64,000 nucleotides of DNA from Hyphomicrobium nitrativorans NL23 (GTDB taxonomy: Bacteria; Pseudomonadota; Alphaproteobacteria; Rhizobiales; Hyphomicrobiaceae): NCBI RefSeq assembly GCF_000503895.1, contig NC_022997.1:1322501-1386500 (forward strand), read 5' to 3'. The notes under the pieces were generated by a model, which saw nothing but the letters and a program-made list of their open reading frames with translations, was not told the DNA's origin and ran no database searches. Positions within the stretch are counted from its first letter, which is position 1, and the number at the start of each line of letters is the position of its first letter. The translations under genes and the position numbers were made by a program. Below, one piece after another: positions 15,099 to 24,150 of the stretch.

Positions 15099-16889
15099 TC
15101 ACGTCCGGCCGAACAGGCGCTCGATGTCGGACCGTTTCAGTTCGACGTAGGTCGGACGGCCGTGATTGCATTGGCCCGAGAAGGGGGTGGCTTCCATCTC
15201 GCGGAGAAGCGCGTTCATCTCGGCGCCCGTCAAGCGGCGGCCGGCGCGCACGCTGCCGTGACAGGCCATGCGGGACGCAATCGCTTCCAGGCGTTCGCGC
15301 AACGGCGCGGCCGAGCCCTCGGCCAGGAGATCGGCGGCAAGATCCTTCACGAGGCCGTCGACATCGGACGTTCCGAGCAGCGCGGGAACCTCGCGTACGG
15401 CGATTGCACCCGCGCCGAAGCGTTCCAGCACGAGGCCAAGCTCGGTGAGCTCTTCGGATTTTTCTTCGAGGGCTGCCGCTTCGTCGTCGCCCACGTCCAC
15501 CACGGCCGGAATGAGAAGCGCCTGACGTGCCACGCCGCCGTTTTCGAGGGCGCTTTTCAGACGTTCGTAGACCAGGCGTTCGTGCGCGGCGTGCTGATCG
15601 ACGATGACGACGGAGTTTTCCGTCTCGGCGACGATGTAGGTGTCATGCAGTTGGGCCCGGGCGGCGCCGAGCGGGCGGGCGCGATGATCGGATGCGGGCG
15701 CTTCCTCATGCACGCTGGTGTCGGCGGCGGGCGCGGAAAACTCGACGAAAGCCGCCTGCTGTTCTTCGGCGAAGCCGCCGAGAGGACGAGAGGCGTGCGC
15801 GGCGTCTCGGTCCGGATAGGCTGGCGGCGGAGGCGTTCCCGTGCGCGCCAGGGTTTCGAGCGTCCTTGCGCCGCCCTGTGCGCTGGCGCGAAAGCCGGCC
15901 GCTTCGAGCGCGTGGCGTAGCGCTCCGATCAGGAGGCCGCGCACCGCGCCGCCATCGCGGAACCGGACTTCGGTTTTCGCGGGATGAACGTTCACGTCCA
16001 CCTCGGACGGCGGAAGCGTCACGAAGAGGGCAAGCAAGGGATGGCGTCCGCGCGGGACGAGATCGCCGTAAGCCGCGCGCACCGCGCCCGTCACGAGCTT
16101 GTCGCGCACGGGCCGGCCGTTGACGAAAAGGAACTGCTGAGCTGCGTCCGGTCGATGTAGCGTCGGCAGGCCCGCGAAGCCGTGGACTCCGATATCGTCG
16201 CGCTCGCCCCGGACCGGCACGGCGTCGCTCATGAACGCCGCACCCATGATACGGCCGAGGCGCTTCAAGAGGCCGTCGGCGTTCGGTTCGCACGCGGGCA
16301 GGCTGAGGCTCGTGCGTTCTCCCATCGTCAGCGAAAACCCGACATGAGGATGCGCCATGGCGAGGCGCTTGACCGCTTCCGAGACGGCGAGATTTTCGGC
16401 CCGTTCCGATTTGAGAAATTTGAGGCGCGCGGGCGTGGCGGAGAAGAGGTCCCGCACCTCGATGCGCGTTCCTGGATTGAGGGCCGCCGGTTTCAACGCG
16501 TGCTTGGCGCCGCGGTCGACGACGATTTCCAGCGCGTCGCGTGCGCTCCGTGGGCGCGAGGTGATGACGAGGCAGGCGACCGAGCCGATAGACGGCAGCG
16601 CTTCGCCGCGGAAACCCAGTGTGTCGATGGCGAGGAGATCGTCGCTCGCGAGCTTGGATGTGGCATGGCGTTCGACGGCGAGATTGAGGTCGGCGGCGTC
16701 CATGCCGATGCCGTCGTCGGTGACGCGGATCAGCGAGAGTCCGCCTGCCGCGGTCACGATCTCGATTTCGCGCGCGCCTGCATCGAGCGCGTTCTCGACA
16801 AGCTCCTTCACGACGCTCGCCGGACGCTCGACCACCTCGCCCGCGGCGATGCGGTTGATCGTTTCGGGACTGAGCTGGCGGATGGCCAT
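15099..16889 (-). CDS. mutL: DNA mismatch repair protein MutL
   Basis: The 596-residue protein has the GHKL ATPase N-terminus ([26 protein letters not shown]), a transducer domain, and a C-terminal dimerisation domain beginning near residue 400. The C-terminus contains [12 protein letters not shown], the DQHA(X)2E(X)4E metal-binding motif of nicking endonuclease-type MutL, and a late [11 protein letters not shown] in place of the usual CPHGRP. It should nick the error-containing strand after MutS binding, as expected in bacteria without MutH. It is convergent with rsmD. No mutS is in the window. Confidence 0.95.
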   Translation of the reverse strand: MAIRQLSPETINRIAAGEVVERPASVVKELVENALDAGAREIEIVTAAGGLSLIRVTDDGIGMDAADLNLAVERHATSKLASDDLLAIDTLGFRGEALPSIGSVACLVITSRPRSARDALEIVVDRGAKHALKPAALNPGTRIEVRDLFSATPARLKFLKSERAENLAVSEAVKRLAMAHPHVGFSLTMGERTSLSLPACEPNADGLLKRLGRIMGAAFMSDAVPVRGERDDIGVHGFAGLPTLHRPDAAQQFLFVNGRPVRDKLVTGAVRAAYGDLVPRGRHPLLALFVTLPPSEVDVNVHPAKTEVRFRDGGAVRGLLIGALRHALEAAGFRASAQGGARTLETLARTGTPPPPAYPDRDAAHASRPLGGFAEEQQAAFVEFSAPAADTSVHEEAPASDHRARPLGAARAQLHDTYIVAETENSVVIVDQHAAHERLVYERLKSALENGGVARQALLIPAVVDVGDDEAAALEEKSEELTELGLVLERFGAGAIAVREVPALLGTSDVDGLVKDLAADLLAEGSAAPLRERLEAIASRMACHGSVRAGRRLTGAEMNALLREMEATPFSGQCNHGRPTYVELKRSDIERLFGRT

Positions 16890-16982
16890 CGGGGCGGCGT
16901 GCCTCTGGTGTATCGTCGGCAGGTGTGAGGATTTTGCGATCCTGGTTACGCGAGTCTCGCGCGATTTCCCACCGCTGTGCGG

Positions 16983-17402
16983 TTAGCGCGCAGGCCGCCC
17001 GAGGATTTGGATGACGGTTTCGCCCGGCCTCATGCCGGGACGCTTCGAGATGTGGATTTCTCGCACCGCTTGGCGGTTCCGGATCCCAATCGGCCGGCTC
17101 TGGTGGCCGGGGCCCAGGCTCTCCTGGACGAGGGCGCGCTGAAGGCTGCCGTCCGCGAAGACGATTTCCACAGCTTCGAGGTGGAGCGCGAGGCTTCCCG
17201 AGCGGACGCGGATTTCCGAAAGTCGGGACTGGCCCGGGGAAAGGCGAAACGTGAGGCTCGCCGTCTGATGCGTGGTCCGCGCGGAGCCGATCAGCTCCAG
17301 TTCCTGGGCCGCGGCGGGCGAGACAAGGATCGCGTTGACGGCAAGCAAGAGCGCGAGGGCCAGAGCGGGGCATATGTTTCGGCAGCGCGTGGCGATTGTC
17401 AC
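16983..17402 (-). CDS. Secreted beta-rich protein of unknown function
   Basis: The 139-residue protein has a signal peptide (ALALALLLAVNAILVSPAAA, cleavage near AQE). The mature domain is about 105 residues, mostly beta strands (ELELIGSARTTHQ, SLTFRLSPGQ, LHLEAVEIVFADGS). It resembles small periplasmic proteins annotated as DUF-type or hypothetical in Hyphomicrobiales; I cannot name the family. It is upstream of mutL on the same strand with a 93-base gap. Confidence 0.65.
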   Translation of the reverse strand: MTIATRCRNICPALALALLLAVNAILVSPAAAQELELIGSARTTHQTASLTFRLSPGQSRLSEIRVRSGSLALHLEAVEIVFADGSLQRALVQESLGPGHQSRPIGIRNRQAVREIHISKRPGMRPGETVIQILGRPAR

Positions 17403-17530
17403 GTCTTCGGCTCCCCCTGGCTTGTGCGCGGCGTCCGACGGTTATACTGCCGAGCATAAGCGTATGCCGGCCATTTTAAATACGTCATCGGACGGGCGCG
17501 CGGTATGGCTGCTCAAGGGAGGTATGCGGG

Positions 17531-18928
17531 ATGAGCCAGGCAACGGCCATAGCGGCAGCGCTCCGCGAGCTTGAGCGCATGTTCGGGGAGCGGGTCGCCA
17601 CCGGCGAAGCCGTATGCCGCCAGCATGCGCATACGCTGACGTGGCTTCCCGCGCAGCCGCCCGATGGCGTGGTGTGGCCCGAGACAACCGACGAGGTGGC
17701 TGCCATCGTCACCGTTGCGGGCCAGCATGGCGTGCCCCTCATCCCATTCGGCGCAGGCACTTCGCTCGAAGGCCATGTGAACGCGCCGTTGGGCGGCATT
17801 TCTGTGGATCTCTCGCGCATGGCTCGGGTTGTGTGTGTTTCGCCGGCGGATCTCGATTGCACGGTCGAAGCGGGCGTGACGCGGGCGATGCTGAATGCTC
17901 ACCTGCGCGACACCGGCTTGTTTTTCCCGGTGGATCCGGGGGCTGCCGACGCAACGCTGGGCGGCATGGCGGCGACGCGTGCATCGGGTACGACGACCGT
18001 GCGCTATGGCACGATGCGCGACAACGTGATTTCGCTCAAAGCGGTGATGGCAGACGGCTCCGTGATGACGACCGGCGGGCGCGCGCGCAAGTCGTCCGCC
18101 GGGTACGATCTGACGCGTCTCCTGGTCGGCTCGGAAGGCACACTTGGCATCATCACGGAACTGACGCTCAAACTTCATGCCCTTCCGGCGCGTGTGATCG
18201 CGACGGCCGCACCGTTCTCGTCAATCGCGGGCGCGTGCGAGGCCACGATCGAAGCGGGGGCCAGCGGGATCGCGCTGCAGCGCATCGAGCTTCTCGACAC
18301 GGCGATGATCCGCGCGGTCAATGCGCATGCGAAGCTCGAACTTCAAGACACACCGCATCTTTTCGTCGAGATCGCGGGCGGCGCGGCTTCTGTGGAGGAG
18401 ACGCTGGCGGCGTTTCAGGAGATCGCGCTGAGTAACGGAGCGTTGCGTTTCGATTGGGCCGAGGAGAGGCATGCGAAACGCCGGCTTTGGCAGGCGCGCC
18501 ACGACGCGTATCCGGCGGTGGGCACGACGTGGCCCGGAAAAACGACGGTGGTCAGCGATGTGGCGGTGCCGCTGTCGGCGCTTGCCCAATGCGTGACGGA
18601 GACCGTGGCCGACATCGAAGCGTCGCGCCTGACGGCGCCGATCGTCGGGCATGTGGGCGACGGCAATTTCCACGTCATTCCGGTGTTCGATTGTGCGGAT
18701 GCGAACGAGGTGGCGGCCGTACGCGCGTTTCTCGACCGGCTCGTTCGCCGCGCGCTTTCCCTCGGCGGGACGTGCACGGGAGAGCACGGTATCGGGCAGG
18801 GGAAGGCCGGGTATCTTGTCGAGGAGCTTGGGGAGCCGGCGATGGCTGCGATGCGGGCGATCAAGGGTGCGCTCGATCCTCGCGGCCTGCTTAACCCGGG
18901 TAAAATTCTGACGGCTCGGCGGCGGTAA
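17531..18928 (+). CDS. FAD-linked oxidase, D-lactate/glycolate dehydrogenase (Dld/GlcD) type
   Basis: The 465-residue flavoprotein has a PCMH-type FAD-binding domain (about 40-220; PFGAGTSLEGHVNAP) and a C-terminal FAD-linked oxidase domain with HVGDGNFHVIPVFD and GEHGIGQGKAG, where the histidines bind substrate or metal. It would oxidise a D-2-hydroxy acid (D-lactate, glycolate or similar) and pass electrons to cytochrome c or quinone. GGGAGG sits 8 bases before ATG. No GlcE/GlcF genes are adjacent, so a single-subunit D-lactate dehydrogenase (cytochrome) is more likely than glycolate oxidase. The hydroxy-acid theme fits a glycolate product of the dehalogenase, but this is speculation. Confidence 0.85.
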   Translation: MSQATAIAAALRELERMFGERVATGEAVCRQHAHTLTWLPAQPPDGVVWPETTDEVAAIVTVAGQHGVPLIPFGAGTSLEGHVNAPLGGISVDLSRMARVVCVSPADLDCTVEAGVTRAMLNAHLRDTGLFFPVDPGAADATLGGMAATRASGTTTVRYGTMRDNVISLKAVMADGSVMTTGGRARKSSAGYDLTRLLVGSEGTLGIITELTLKLHALPARVIATAAPFSSIAGACEATIEAGASGIALQRIELLDTAMIRAVNAHAKLELQDTPHLFVEIAGGAASVEETLAAFQEIALSNGALRFDWAEERHAKRRLWQARHDAYPAVGTTWPGKTTVVSDVAVPLSALAQCVTETVADIEASRLTAPIVGHVGDGNFHVIPVFDCADANEVAAVRAFLDRLVRRALSLGGTCTGEHGIGQGKAGYLVEELGEPAMAAMRAIKGALDPRGLLNPGKILTARRR

Positions 18929-19041
18929 CAGTCCGTAAAAAATCCCATACTTAATAAAAGGTTATTTTATTCACTCCTACAGTTCTTTGTATTTGTAACT
19001 TGAAATATTAAGCAAGCGCCGCAATTCGTTTGTGCTATCTC

Positions 19042-19070
19042 TTGCAAAAAGCCGTTTTTTGGGGTGATAT
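19042..19070 (+). promoter_or_regulatory. Sigma-70-type promoter candidate for a small RNA
   Basis: TTGCAA (19042-19047) and TGATAT (19065-19070) are separated by exactly 17 bases. The spacer is AT-rich, and the region upstream (18930-19040) is the most AT-rich piece in the neighbourhood. No protein gene follows on this strand before a strong terminator at 19129. Confidence 0.6.
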
Positions 19071-19076
19071 GGGAAT

Positions 19077-19169
19077 TGCGAACGTGGCGCCGTCCCACCT
19101 ATCCCCCCTAGGGGCGTCACAGTTCTTCAGCCCGCGACCTGCCCCCCCGGTCGCGGGCTTCTCATTTTT
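19077..19169 (+). ncRNA. Candidate small RNA with two C-rich hairpin loops
   Basis: A transcript of about 93 bases is predicted from the promoter at 19042-19070 to the terminator ending at 19169. Hairpin 1: GTGGCGCC (19084-19091) pairs with GGCGTCAC (19113-19120). Inside it CCTA (19098-19101) pairs with TAGG (19109-19112), leaving TCCCCCC as apical loop. Hairpin 2 is the terminator, with an 11-bp stem and loop TGCCCCCCC. Unpaired C runs that can pair with Shine-Dalgarno sequences are a known feature of alphaproteobacterial anti-SD small RNAs. I cannot place it in a named family. The alternative is an untranslated 3' tail of the upstream oxidase gene. Confidence 0.5.
19129..19169 (+). terminator. 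Strong Rho-independent terminator
   Basis: AGCCCGCGACC (19129-19139) pairs perfectly with GGTCGCGGGCT (19149-19159) around a 9-base C-rich loop. TCTCATTTTTA follows. It is 200 bases after the stop of the upstream oxidase gene, an unusual distance that supports a separate small transcript. Confidence 0.85.
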
Positions 19170-19207
19170 AAAGCCCGCTTTTCATAATATGCCCGATCGC
19201 TCATCCC

Positions 19208-20662
19208 TCAGGAGGGTGACGCGCGGCGCCAGCCTGCCGCCTGGGCTTCGCTTTCGCTACAGAACCAACGCTCTCCCCGGGCCCGGCTCAGCCGTACGCC
19301 GTCGTACGAGGCCGACCACGGAAGGATGTAGGTCCGTGCGCCGGACCGGATGCGGCCTTTGATCGGGCAGCCGTCGGGGGCCTTTTCTTTCGCCTCCGCC
19401 CAACGCCTCTCACGCCATTCCTGCGGGCGCTCGGGTTCGCCCGCCCAAAGCCCTTTCTTTTCCGACTGCGCATTCCTTTCGAGGCGCGCGTAGCTGTTCA
19501 GGAAAAAACTGCTGGCTGCGAATACCAATCCGGCTTCCAGCATTTTTTCAGCGAGGTTTGCGTCGCCTGCCGTGCATGAGCCCTTTTTGACGCCTCCTTC
19601 GAGTTCCTCTGCGATTTGGCAAGATACGGCCCGGCCGCGAACGAGGCGGGCGAGCGCATCGCGTGCCGCCCGGCCGCAGCGCCACCGGCCACTTGCGCGA
19701 TGACAGGATTGGTTGGTTTCGGGGGCCTCAATGCCATCGAGCACGATCAGCGTGCTGCCAATCTTGAGCGTGTCGCCTGTGAGGGCCTGAGCGCGGCGGC
19801 TGGTGAGCGTCGTGGGATCGCTGCCGTCTGCTGTCGCCGTCGCCTTGGCGGTCGCGGCTGGCTTTTTCGCGGGCGCGGATGGTGTTGCGGCAACACGAAC
19901 GGTCGTGTCCCCGCCCCCCGAGAATTGGCCGATGGCGGCAAATCCGGCCGCGGATACACCGATCAACGCCAGCAGTGCCATCACGGCGTTGCCGACGCGT
20001 ACATGGCGGTCGCCGGGAAGATTGATCTGGTAGCCGCGCATCCGGGCGATGGGGCTGTCTTCGCTTGGATGCCAGCGGCGTTCGGGATCGGTGAGGGCAG
20101 CCAGGAGAACGAGCAGACCCACCACGACGGCGATGGCGGCCGCGACTTTGGCGTCGCCGTCGAAACCGAAGCTCCACGATCTGTAGGCCGCGCCGAGGGC
20201 CGCCAGGACGGCGACGACGGCGAGGATGAGATGGGTTCGCGGCCGGCGGACGACGGAGAGGACGGGCTCCAGCGCGGGCGCCAGCGGACCGCTCACGCCG
20301 CGGATCGAGGATGCGATCCAGGAGGCTGCCGCACCGATGCCGGCCGCAACGGCGATGGCGCCTGCTGCGAGGAAACCGGCCCCGATGCGGGCGGTCTTCG
20401 CGAGGGCCTGTCCCGTCCAGACCGCCGAGTGGACGAGGTTGGCGCTCAGGGCCTTTAGAGACCACCACGAGCCGGTTGCGGCTGCGCGCCCACCCGCGAC
20501 GGCGGCGTCCATACCACGGCGGCCTGCCTCTTTCACATGGGCCTTGGCGGCGCCTTGCACGTCCTTGATACGCTGGCGACGTTCCTCGCGCCGCACCAGG
20601 ATCGTGGTGCGGACGTAATCGCGCCACTCGAAGCCTTCGCTACGTTTTCGCCACCAGAGCAA
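19208..20662 (-). CDS. Membrane protein with degenerate staphylococcal-nuclease-fold domain
   Basis: About 484 residues from a TTG start at 20662 with GGGGAAG upstream; the frame stays open to 20926, so the start is uncertain. Residues 1-60 are basic. Four hydrophobic segments (about 92-120, 143-161, 172-191, 222-246) predict a membrane domain. An SNase-like domain follows (about 287-410; TGDTLKIGSTLIVLDGIEAPE). A short C-terminal module ends ERWFCSESEAQAAGWRRA, a cysteine motif seen after SNase domains in other bacteria. The Arg that should sit in the IRL-type strand is Val307, and the second catalytic Arg (DRYGR-type loop) is absent. The domain is therefore probably not a working nuclease. 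It lies beside a kinase-FHA-phosphatase block. Confidence 0.7.
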   Translation of the reverse strand: MLWWRKRSEGFEWRDYVRTTILVRREERRQRIKDVQGAAKAHVKEAGRRGMDAAVAGGRAAATGSWWSLKALSANLVHSAVWTGQALAKTARIGAGFLAAGAIAVAAGIGAAASWIASSIRGVSGPLAPALEPVLSVVRRPRTHLILAVVAVLAALGAAYRSWSFGFDGDAKVAAAIAVVVGLLVLLAALTDPERRWHPSEDSPIARMRGYQINLPGDRHVRVGNAVMALLALIGVSAAGFAAIGQFSGGGDTTVRVAATPSAPAKKPAATAKATATADGSDPTTLTSRRAQALTGDTLKIGSTLIVLDGIEAPETNQSCHRASGRWRCGRAARDALARLVRGRAVSCQIAEELEGGVKKGSCTAGDANLAEKMLEAGLVFAASSFFLNSYARLERNAQSEKKGLWAGEPERPQEWRERRWAEAKEKAPDGCPIKGRIRSGARTYILPWSASYDGVRLSRARGERWFCSESEAQAAGWRRASPS

Positions 20663-20916
20663 TTTTCTTCCCCGCGGTACGGTCTTCGTGGTCGTCGGTC
20701 GTGGAATGGCGGAGCTGCGTCGAAGCGGCACGCGGGCACGCGCTCCTGCCGGAGCCTTGGGCTGCAATGATGGCAGGGCTTTGGCCGAGCATAAGGAATC
20801 GCGTGGAATTCGGGCGCATGCGCGGCATGGACTTCGGCTTGGCCGGCGGTTAGAACACGAACAGAGACCAATAGCATGCGGAGGGCGAGGGGCTCGTCCT
20901 TCGGAAGGGGATTTCC

Positions 20917-21468
20917 ATGACGGCATATCGGGGTTCGGCAGGTCGGTTCGGAACGGCGCGGGTCATTTTGGGTGCCTGCCTCGCGGCGGCGGTCGCTGCT
21001 CCCGCGTTCGCCAAGGACACAGGGCCGCTCAGCGCTCAGTGCGACGGCTTCGCCAAGGGCACAGCCGCATGGACGGCGTGCGTCGGCCAGCCTGCGCTCG
21101 CGATGGCGGATGCGGAACTCTTCTATGCCGGGTACTGGCTCGCCAAGAACGGCCGTTACGAAGAGGCGCTCGGTTATCTCACGCTCGCCCGCGAAAAAGA
21201 CGAGCGGGTGCTCACCTACATCGGCTTCGCGACGCGCAAGCTCGGCCGCGTTGAAGAGGCCATGCCGCTCTACCGCGCGGCGCTTCAGCGGAATCCGGAT
21301 TATGCGGTTGCGCGTGCCTATCTCGGAGAGGCGTTCCTCGCCCGGGGCGAAGCCGATCTTGCGCGCGCCGAGCTGTCGGAGATCGCATCGCGTTGCGGCG
21401 TGGCGTGTCCCGCTTATGTGGATCTCAACGGCCATATCCGCGACTTCGAGGCGCGTGCGCGGCTTTAG
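20917..21468 (+). CDS. Secreted tetratricopeptide-repeat protein
   Basis: The 183-residue protein has a signal peptide (VILGACLAAAVAAPAFA, cleavage before KD). The mature region starts with two cysteines (AQCDGF, TACVGQ) and then two to three TPR units (LAKNGRYEEALGYLTLAREK; RKLGRVEEAMPLYRAALQRN; AYLGEAFLARGEADLARAEL), followed by a second cysteine pair (SRCGVACPAY). A periplasmic scaffold role is inferred. It is divergent from the SNase-like gene and convergent with the kinase gene. Confidence 0.8.
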   Translation: MTAYRGSAGRFGTARVILGACLAAAVAAPAFAKDTGPLSAQCDGFAKGTAAWTACVGQPALAMADAELFYAGYWLAKNGRYEEALGYLTLAREKDERVLTYIGFATRKLGRVEEAMPLYRAALQRNPDYAVARAYLGEAFLARGEADLARAELSEIASRCGVACPAYVDLNGHIRDFEARARL

Positions 21469-21500
21469 CTCTAAAAGCAATCGGCATCGCTGAACGAGAT

Positions 21501-21535
21501 ACGCACGGCTGTTTTAAGCGCCGTGCGTATTTTTT
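21501..21535. terminator. Terminator between the TPR gene and the convergent kinase gene
   Basis: ACGCACGGC (21501-21509) pairs with GCCGTGCGT (21520-21528) and is followed by ATTTTTT. It serves the plus-strand TPR gene and overlaps the last bases of the kinase stop region on the other strand. Confidence 0.82.
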
Positions 21536-23918
21536 AGTTCGTGGCCGGGCGGATCGCGGGGTTCGCCCACAGGCGCACGATGCCGTCTTCTCCGGCGGAG
21601 ACCAGGTGTCCTCCGTCCGGCGAGAAGCTCGCGGCGTGAATCGCACCTCTGTGGCCCGTGATGGTGCGCAGCGTGCGCCCGCGCCTCACATCCCAAATGC
21701 GAAGCTGTCCATCCGCGCCCGCGGAGGCGAGATGTGCGCCGTCGGGCGAGAACGACAGGCTGCCCACGCGGCCGCGATGGCCTTGCAGGCGGCGCTGAGT
21801 GCGGCTCTGGTTCGTCGACCACACGCGGATGTTGCCGTCGAGCCCGGCGGACGCGAGCTGTTGGCCATCGGCTGTGAAGGCGAGTGCGGTGACGAAATCT
21901 CCGTGCCCGCGATATGTTCGGATGCGGTCGAGCGTTTCCAGATTCCAGAGCTTGACCGATTTGTCCGCGCCGCCGGATGCGAGGCGTCGCCCGCGCGGCG
22001 TGGACACGTAGGCCAAAGCCTGAACGGAGCTGTCGTGTGCGTCGAGAACCTGGACGGGACCGGCGGGCGTCGCAGTATCCCACAGCGTCACTTTCCAGTC
22101 ATGGCTGGCGGCGGCGAAACGGTCGGCGCGGCCGGTGAAGGCGAGTGACCAGATCTCGGCTTCGTTGCGCTTGAAGGTTGCGATGCGTTCGGCGCGTTGC
22201 CAATCCCACAGCACGATCTCGCCGCCGGGATGGCCGGTCAGCGCCTGCGTGCCGTGGAGGGCGAGCGCCGTTGCGGGACCATGGTCGAGTTCGATCGTGA
22301 GCGCGAGTTTGCCGGTGGACGTGTTCCAGACCTTGAGTCGCTGGTCGGCGCCGGCGGTCGCGATGGAGGCTCCATCGGCCGAGAATGCGACGTTCGTCAC
22401 CGCGCCGACGTGCCCGCTCATCTCGGCCACGGGGCGGATGACGGGCGCTTCGGGCGGTTCCTCGCGGAGAGACGCCGTTTGAATGCCGGACGAGACCTCG
22501 CCGGTGCCGTGGCTTTCCAACCGGGGCATCCGATCCTGCATCGCCACCGCGCCGCTGGCGACGCCAACGCCGACGAGCAACTTGAACAGAACCGGGCGCC
22601 AGCGAATGCCGCCGCTGCGGATCTTGCGCGGACGGGCTGCGGCCTTGCGCTTTTCCTTGTCGTCCGCCTTGTTGGGCGGCTCCTTCACCACGATGGCGGC
22701 GCCAGCCGGATCCTTTTTCGTCTTCCGCAGGATCTTGGGCAGCCGAATGGCTTCGGACAGGGGCGCGAGCTTTTCCGTTCCGCCGGGCGCGGGGGAAGCC
22801 ACGCGCTTCGGCGCGGGTTTTGGCTTCGGCGGAGCCTTCGGCTTCGCTGCGGCCTTGCTTTCCGCCGCTTCCGGCTTTTGCCTCAGGCCGTCCAGAAAAT
22901 CGAGCATCCCGCCTTTCGGTCCCGGTGCGTCGGGCGGCGGAGGCGCTGTTGCGAGCTGAGGTTTTTTGACGACCGGCGTCTTTGCCGGTTTCGGCTTTTC
23001 GGGCGACGGCGGGACTTTCGAAAACCAACCCGGCTTTTCGGGATCGGGCGCGAGCAGCGCACCGCGCCAGGCTGCAATCGATTTCGGCCGGGATTCGGTC
23101 TGCAACGCGAGCGAGTGATCGATGGCCTTGAGGAAGCCCGCGCGATAGGAGGAGAGCGCGGCCTCGCGGGCCGGGATCAGTTCATCCTTGACCATGCGCG
23201 AAGGGCTGTCGGCGGGGCGCTTGCCCGCGACGGCGTGATAGAGCGTTGCGCCGAGGGCGTAGATGTCCGTCCACGGGCCTTGCTGCCGGCTCGTCTCGGC
23301 GTATTGCTCATACGGCGAATATCCGGGCTTTACGAGCGCGGACACGGTTTTCGAGTGCGCGAGGATCTCGCCGCGGGCCGAGCCGAAGTCGATCAGGACG
23401 GGCGTGCCGTCTTTGCGGATGATGATGTTGTCGGGGGCGATGTCGCGATGCAGGAAGTCCTGCGCGTGGATGAGTTCAAGCGCGTCGAGCAACGGCGCGA
23501 CGATGGCGTCGAGCTCTTTCTGGCGCGGTGCGCGGCCGAGATCCTTGAGCCAGGCCTTGAGACTTTTGCCCTCTTCGAAGTGCAGCACCATGTAGGCCGT
23601 GTTGTTGGCCCGGAAGTAGCGGTAGACGCGGACGATGTTGGGGTGCGTGAACTTGGCGAGCGTCTGGGCTTCTTCGATGAAGCGGTCGAGGCCCCAGCGA
23701 TAGTCGCTGGTGCAATCCTGCGAGCGGGGCGCTGCGTCCGACGTCGAGGTGCGCGCGGCGAAATCGGACGGGAAATATTCTTTGATGGTGACGCGCCGGT
23801 CGAGCGCGGTCTCGACGGCCAGATAGGTGATACCGAATCCCCCGGCACCGAGCACGCGCTCGATGCGGTAGTCACCGACAAGCTCCGTACCGCTTTTCAA
23901 TGCGATCAGGTTGGTCAT
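21534..23918 (-). CDS. Transmembrane Ser/Thr protein kinase with C-terminal seven-bladed WD40 propeller
   Basis: The 794-residue protein opens with a complete Hanks-type kinase: glycine loop GAGGFG (24-29), Lys46 in VTIKEYFP, catalytic D159 in HRDIAPDN, D177 in DFGSARGE, and activation segment to GYSPYEQY. A 145-residue Pro/Lys/Ala-rich linker follows. A single predicted membrane helix (about 443-460) comes next, then seven WD40 repeats (about 498-790), each ending with WN, WD or similar. The kinase should be cytosolic and the propeller extracytoplasmic, a receptor-like layout. WD40-linked kinases are common in Cyanobacteria, Planctomycetes and Myxococcota but sparse in Alphaproteobacteria. 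FHA and PP2C genes lie just upstream, divergent. Signal and substrates are unknown. Confidence 0.92.
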   Translation of the reverse strand: MTNLIALKSGTELVGDYRIERVLGAGGFGITYLAVETALDRRVTIKEYFPSDFAARTSTSDAAPRSQDCTSDYRWGLDRFIEEAQTLAKFTHPNIVRVYRYFRANNTAYMVLHFEEGKSLKAWLKDLGRAPRQKELDAIVAPLLDALELIHAQDFLHRDIAPDNIIIRKDGTPVLIDFGSARGEILAHSKTVSALVKPGYSPYEQYAETSRQQGPWTDIYALGATLYHAVAGKRPADSPSRMVKDELIPAREAALSSYRAGFLKAIDHSLALQTESRPKSIAAWRGALLAPDPEKPGWFSKVPPSPEKPKPAKTPVVKKPQLATAPPPPDAPGPKGGMLDFLDGLRQKPEAAESKAAAKPKAPPKPKPAPKRVASPAPGGTEKLAPLSEAIRLPKILRKTKKDPAGAAIVVKEPPNKADDKEKRKAAARPRKIRSGGIRWRPVLFKLLVGVGVASGAVAMQDRMPRLESHGTGEVSSGIQTASLREEPPEAPVIRPVAEMSGHVGAVTNVAFSADGASIATAGADQRLKVWNTSTGKLALTIELDHGPATALALHGTQALTGHPGGEIVLWDWQRAERIATFKRNEAEIWSLAFTGRADRFAAASHDWKVTLWDTATPAGPVQVLDAHDSSVQALAYVSTPRGRRLASGGADKSVKLWNLETLDRIRTYRGHGDFVTALAFTADGQQLASAGLDGNIRVWSTNQSRTQRRLQGHRGRVGSLSFSPDGAHLASAGADGQLRIWDVRRGRTLRTITGHRGAIHAASFSPDGGHLVSAGEDGIVRLWANPAIRPATN

Positions 23919-24150
23919 CAGCAGTTGGTCATCAGCTCGCGGGGCCCAGTCGTTGGCTCGGATGTCAGCTCAGTTTCGACGGAAACGTGCAAATCACCTC
24001 CTCCGCCCGTTGTGAAGCAGGATTGTGGCGGCGCCGTGCGCTTTCCGGCGAAAGTTTGCAGTATTCCCATCATAGGTTGCTTCATGGCCATGAAGCTGCC
24101 GCAGAGCGCGACAAAGACTTAAGACAGATTCGAGCCTGAGCATAAGCCCC

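Noticed and set aside
22197-24122. A 641-codon frame antisense to the kinase gene
   Set aside because: No recognisable domain; the kinase and WD40 motifs are all on the other strand.
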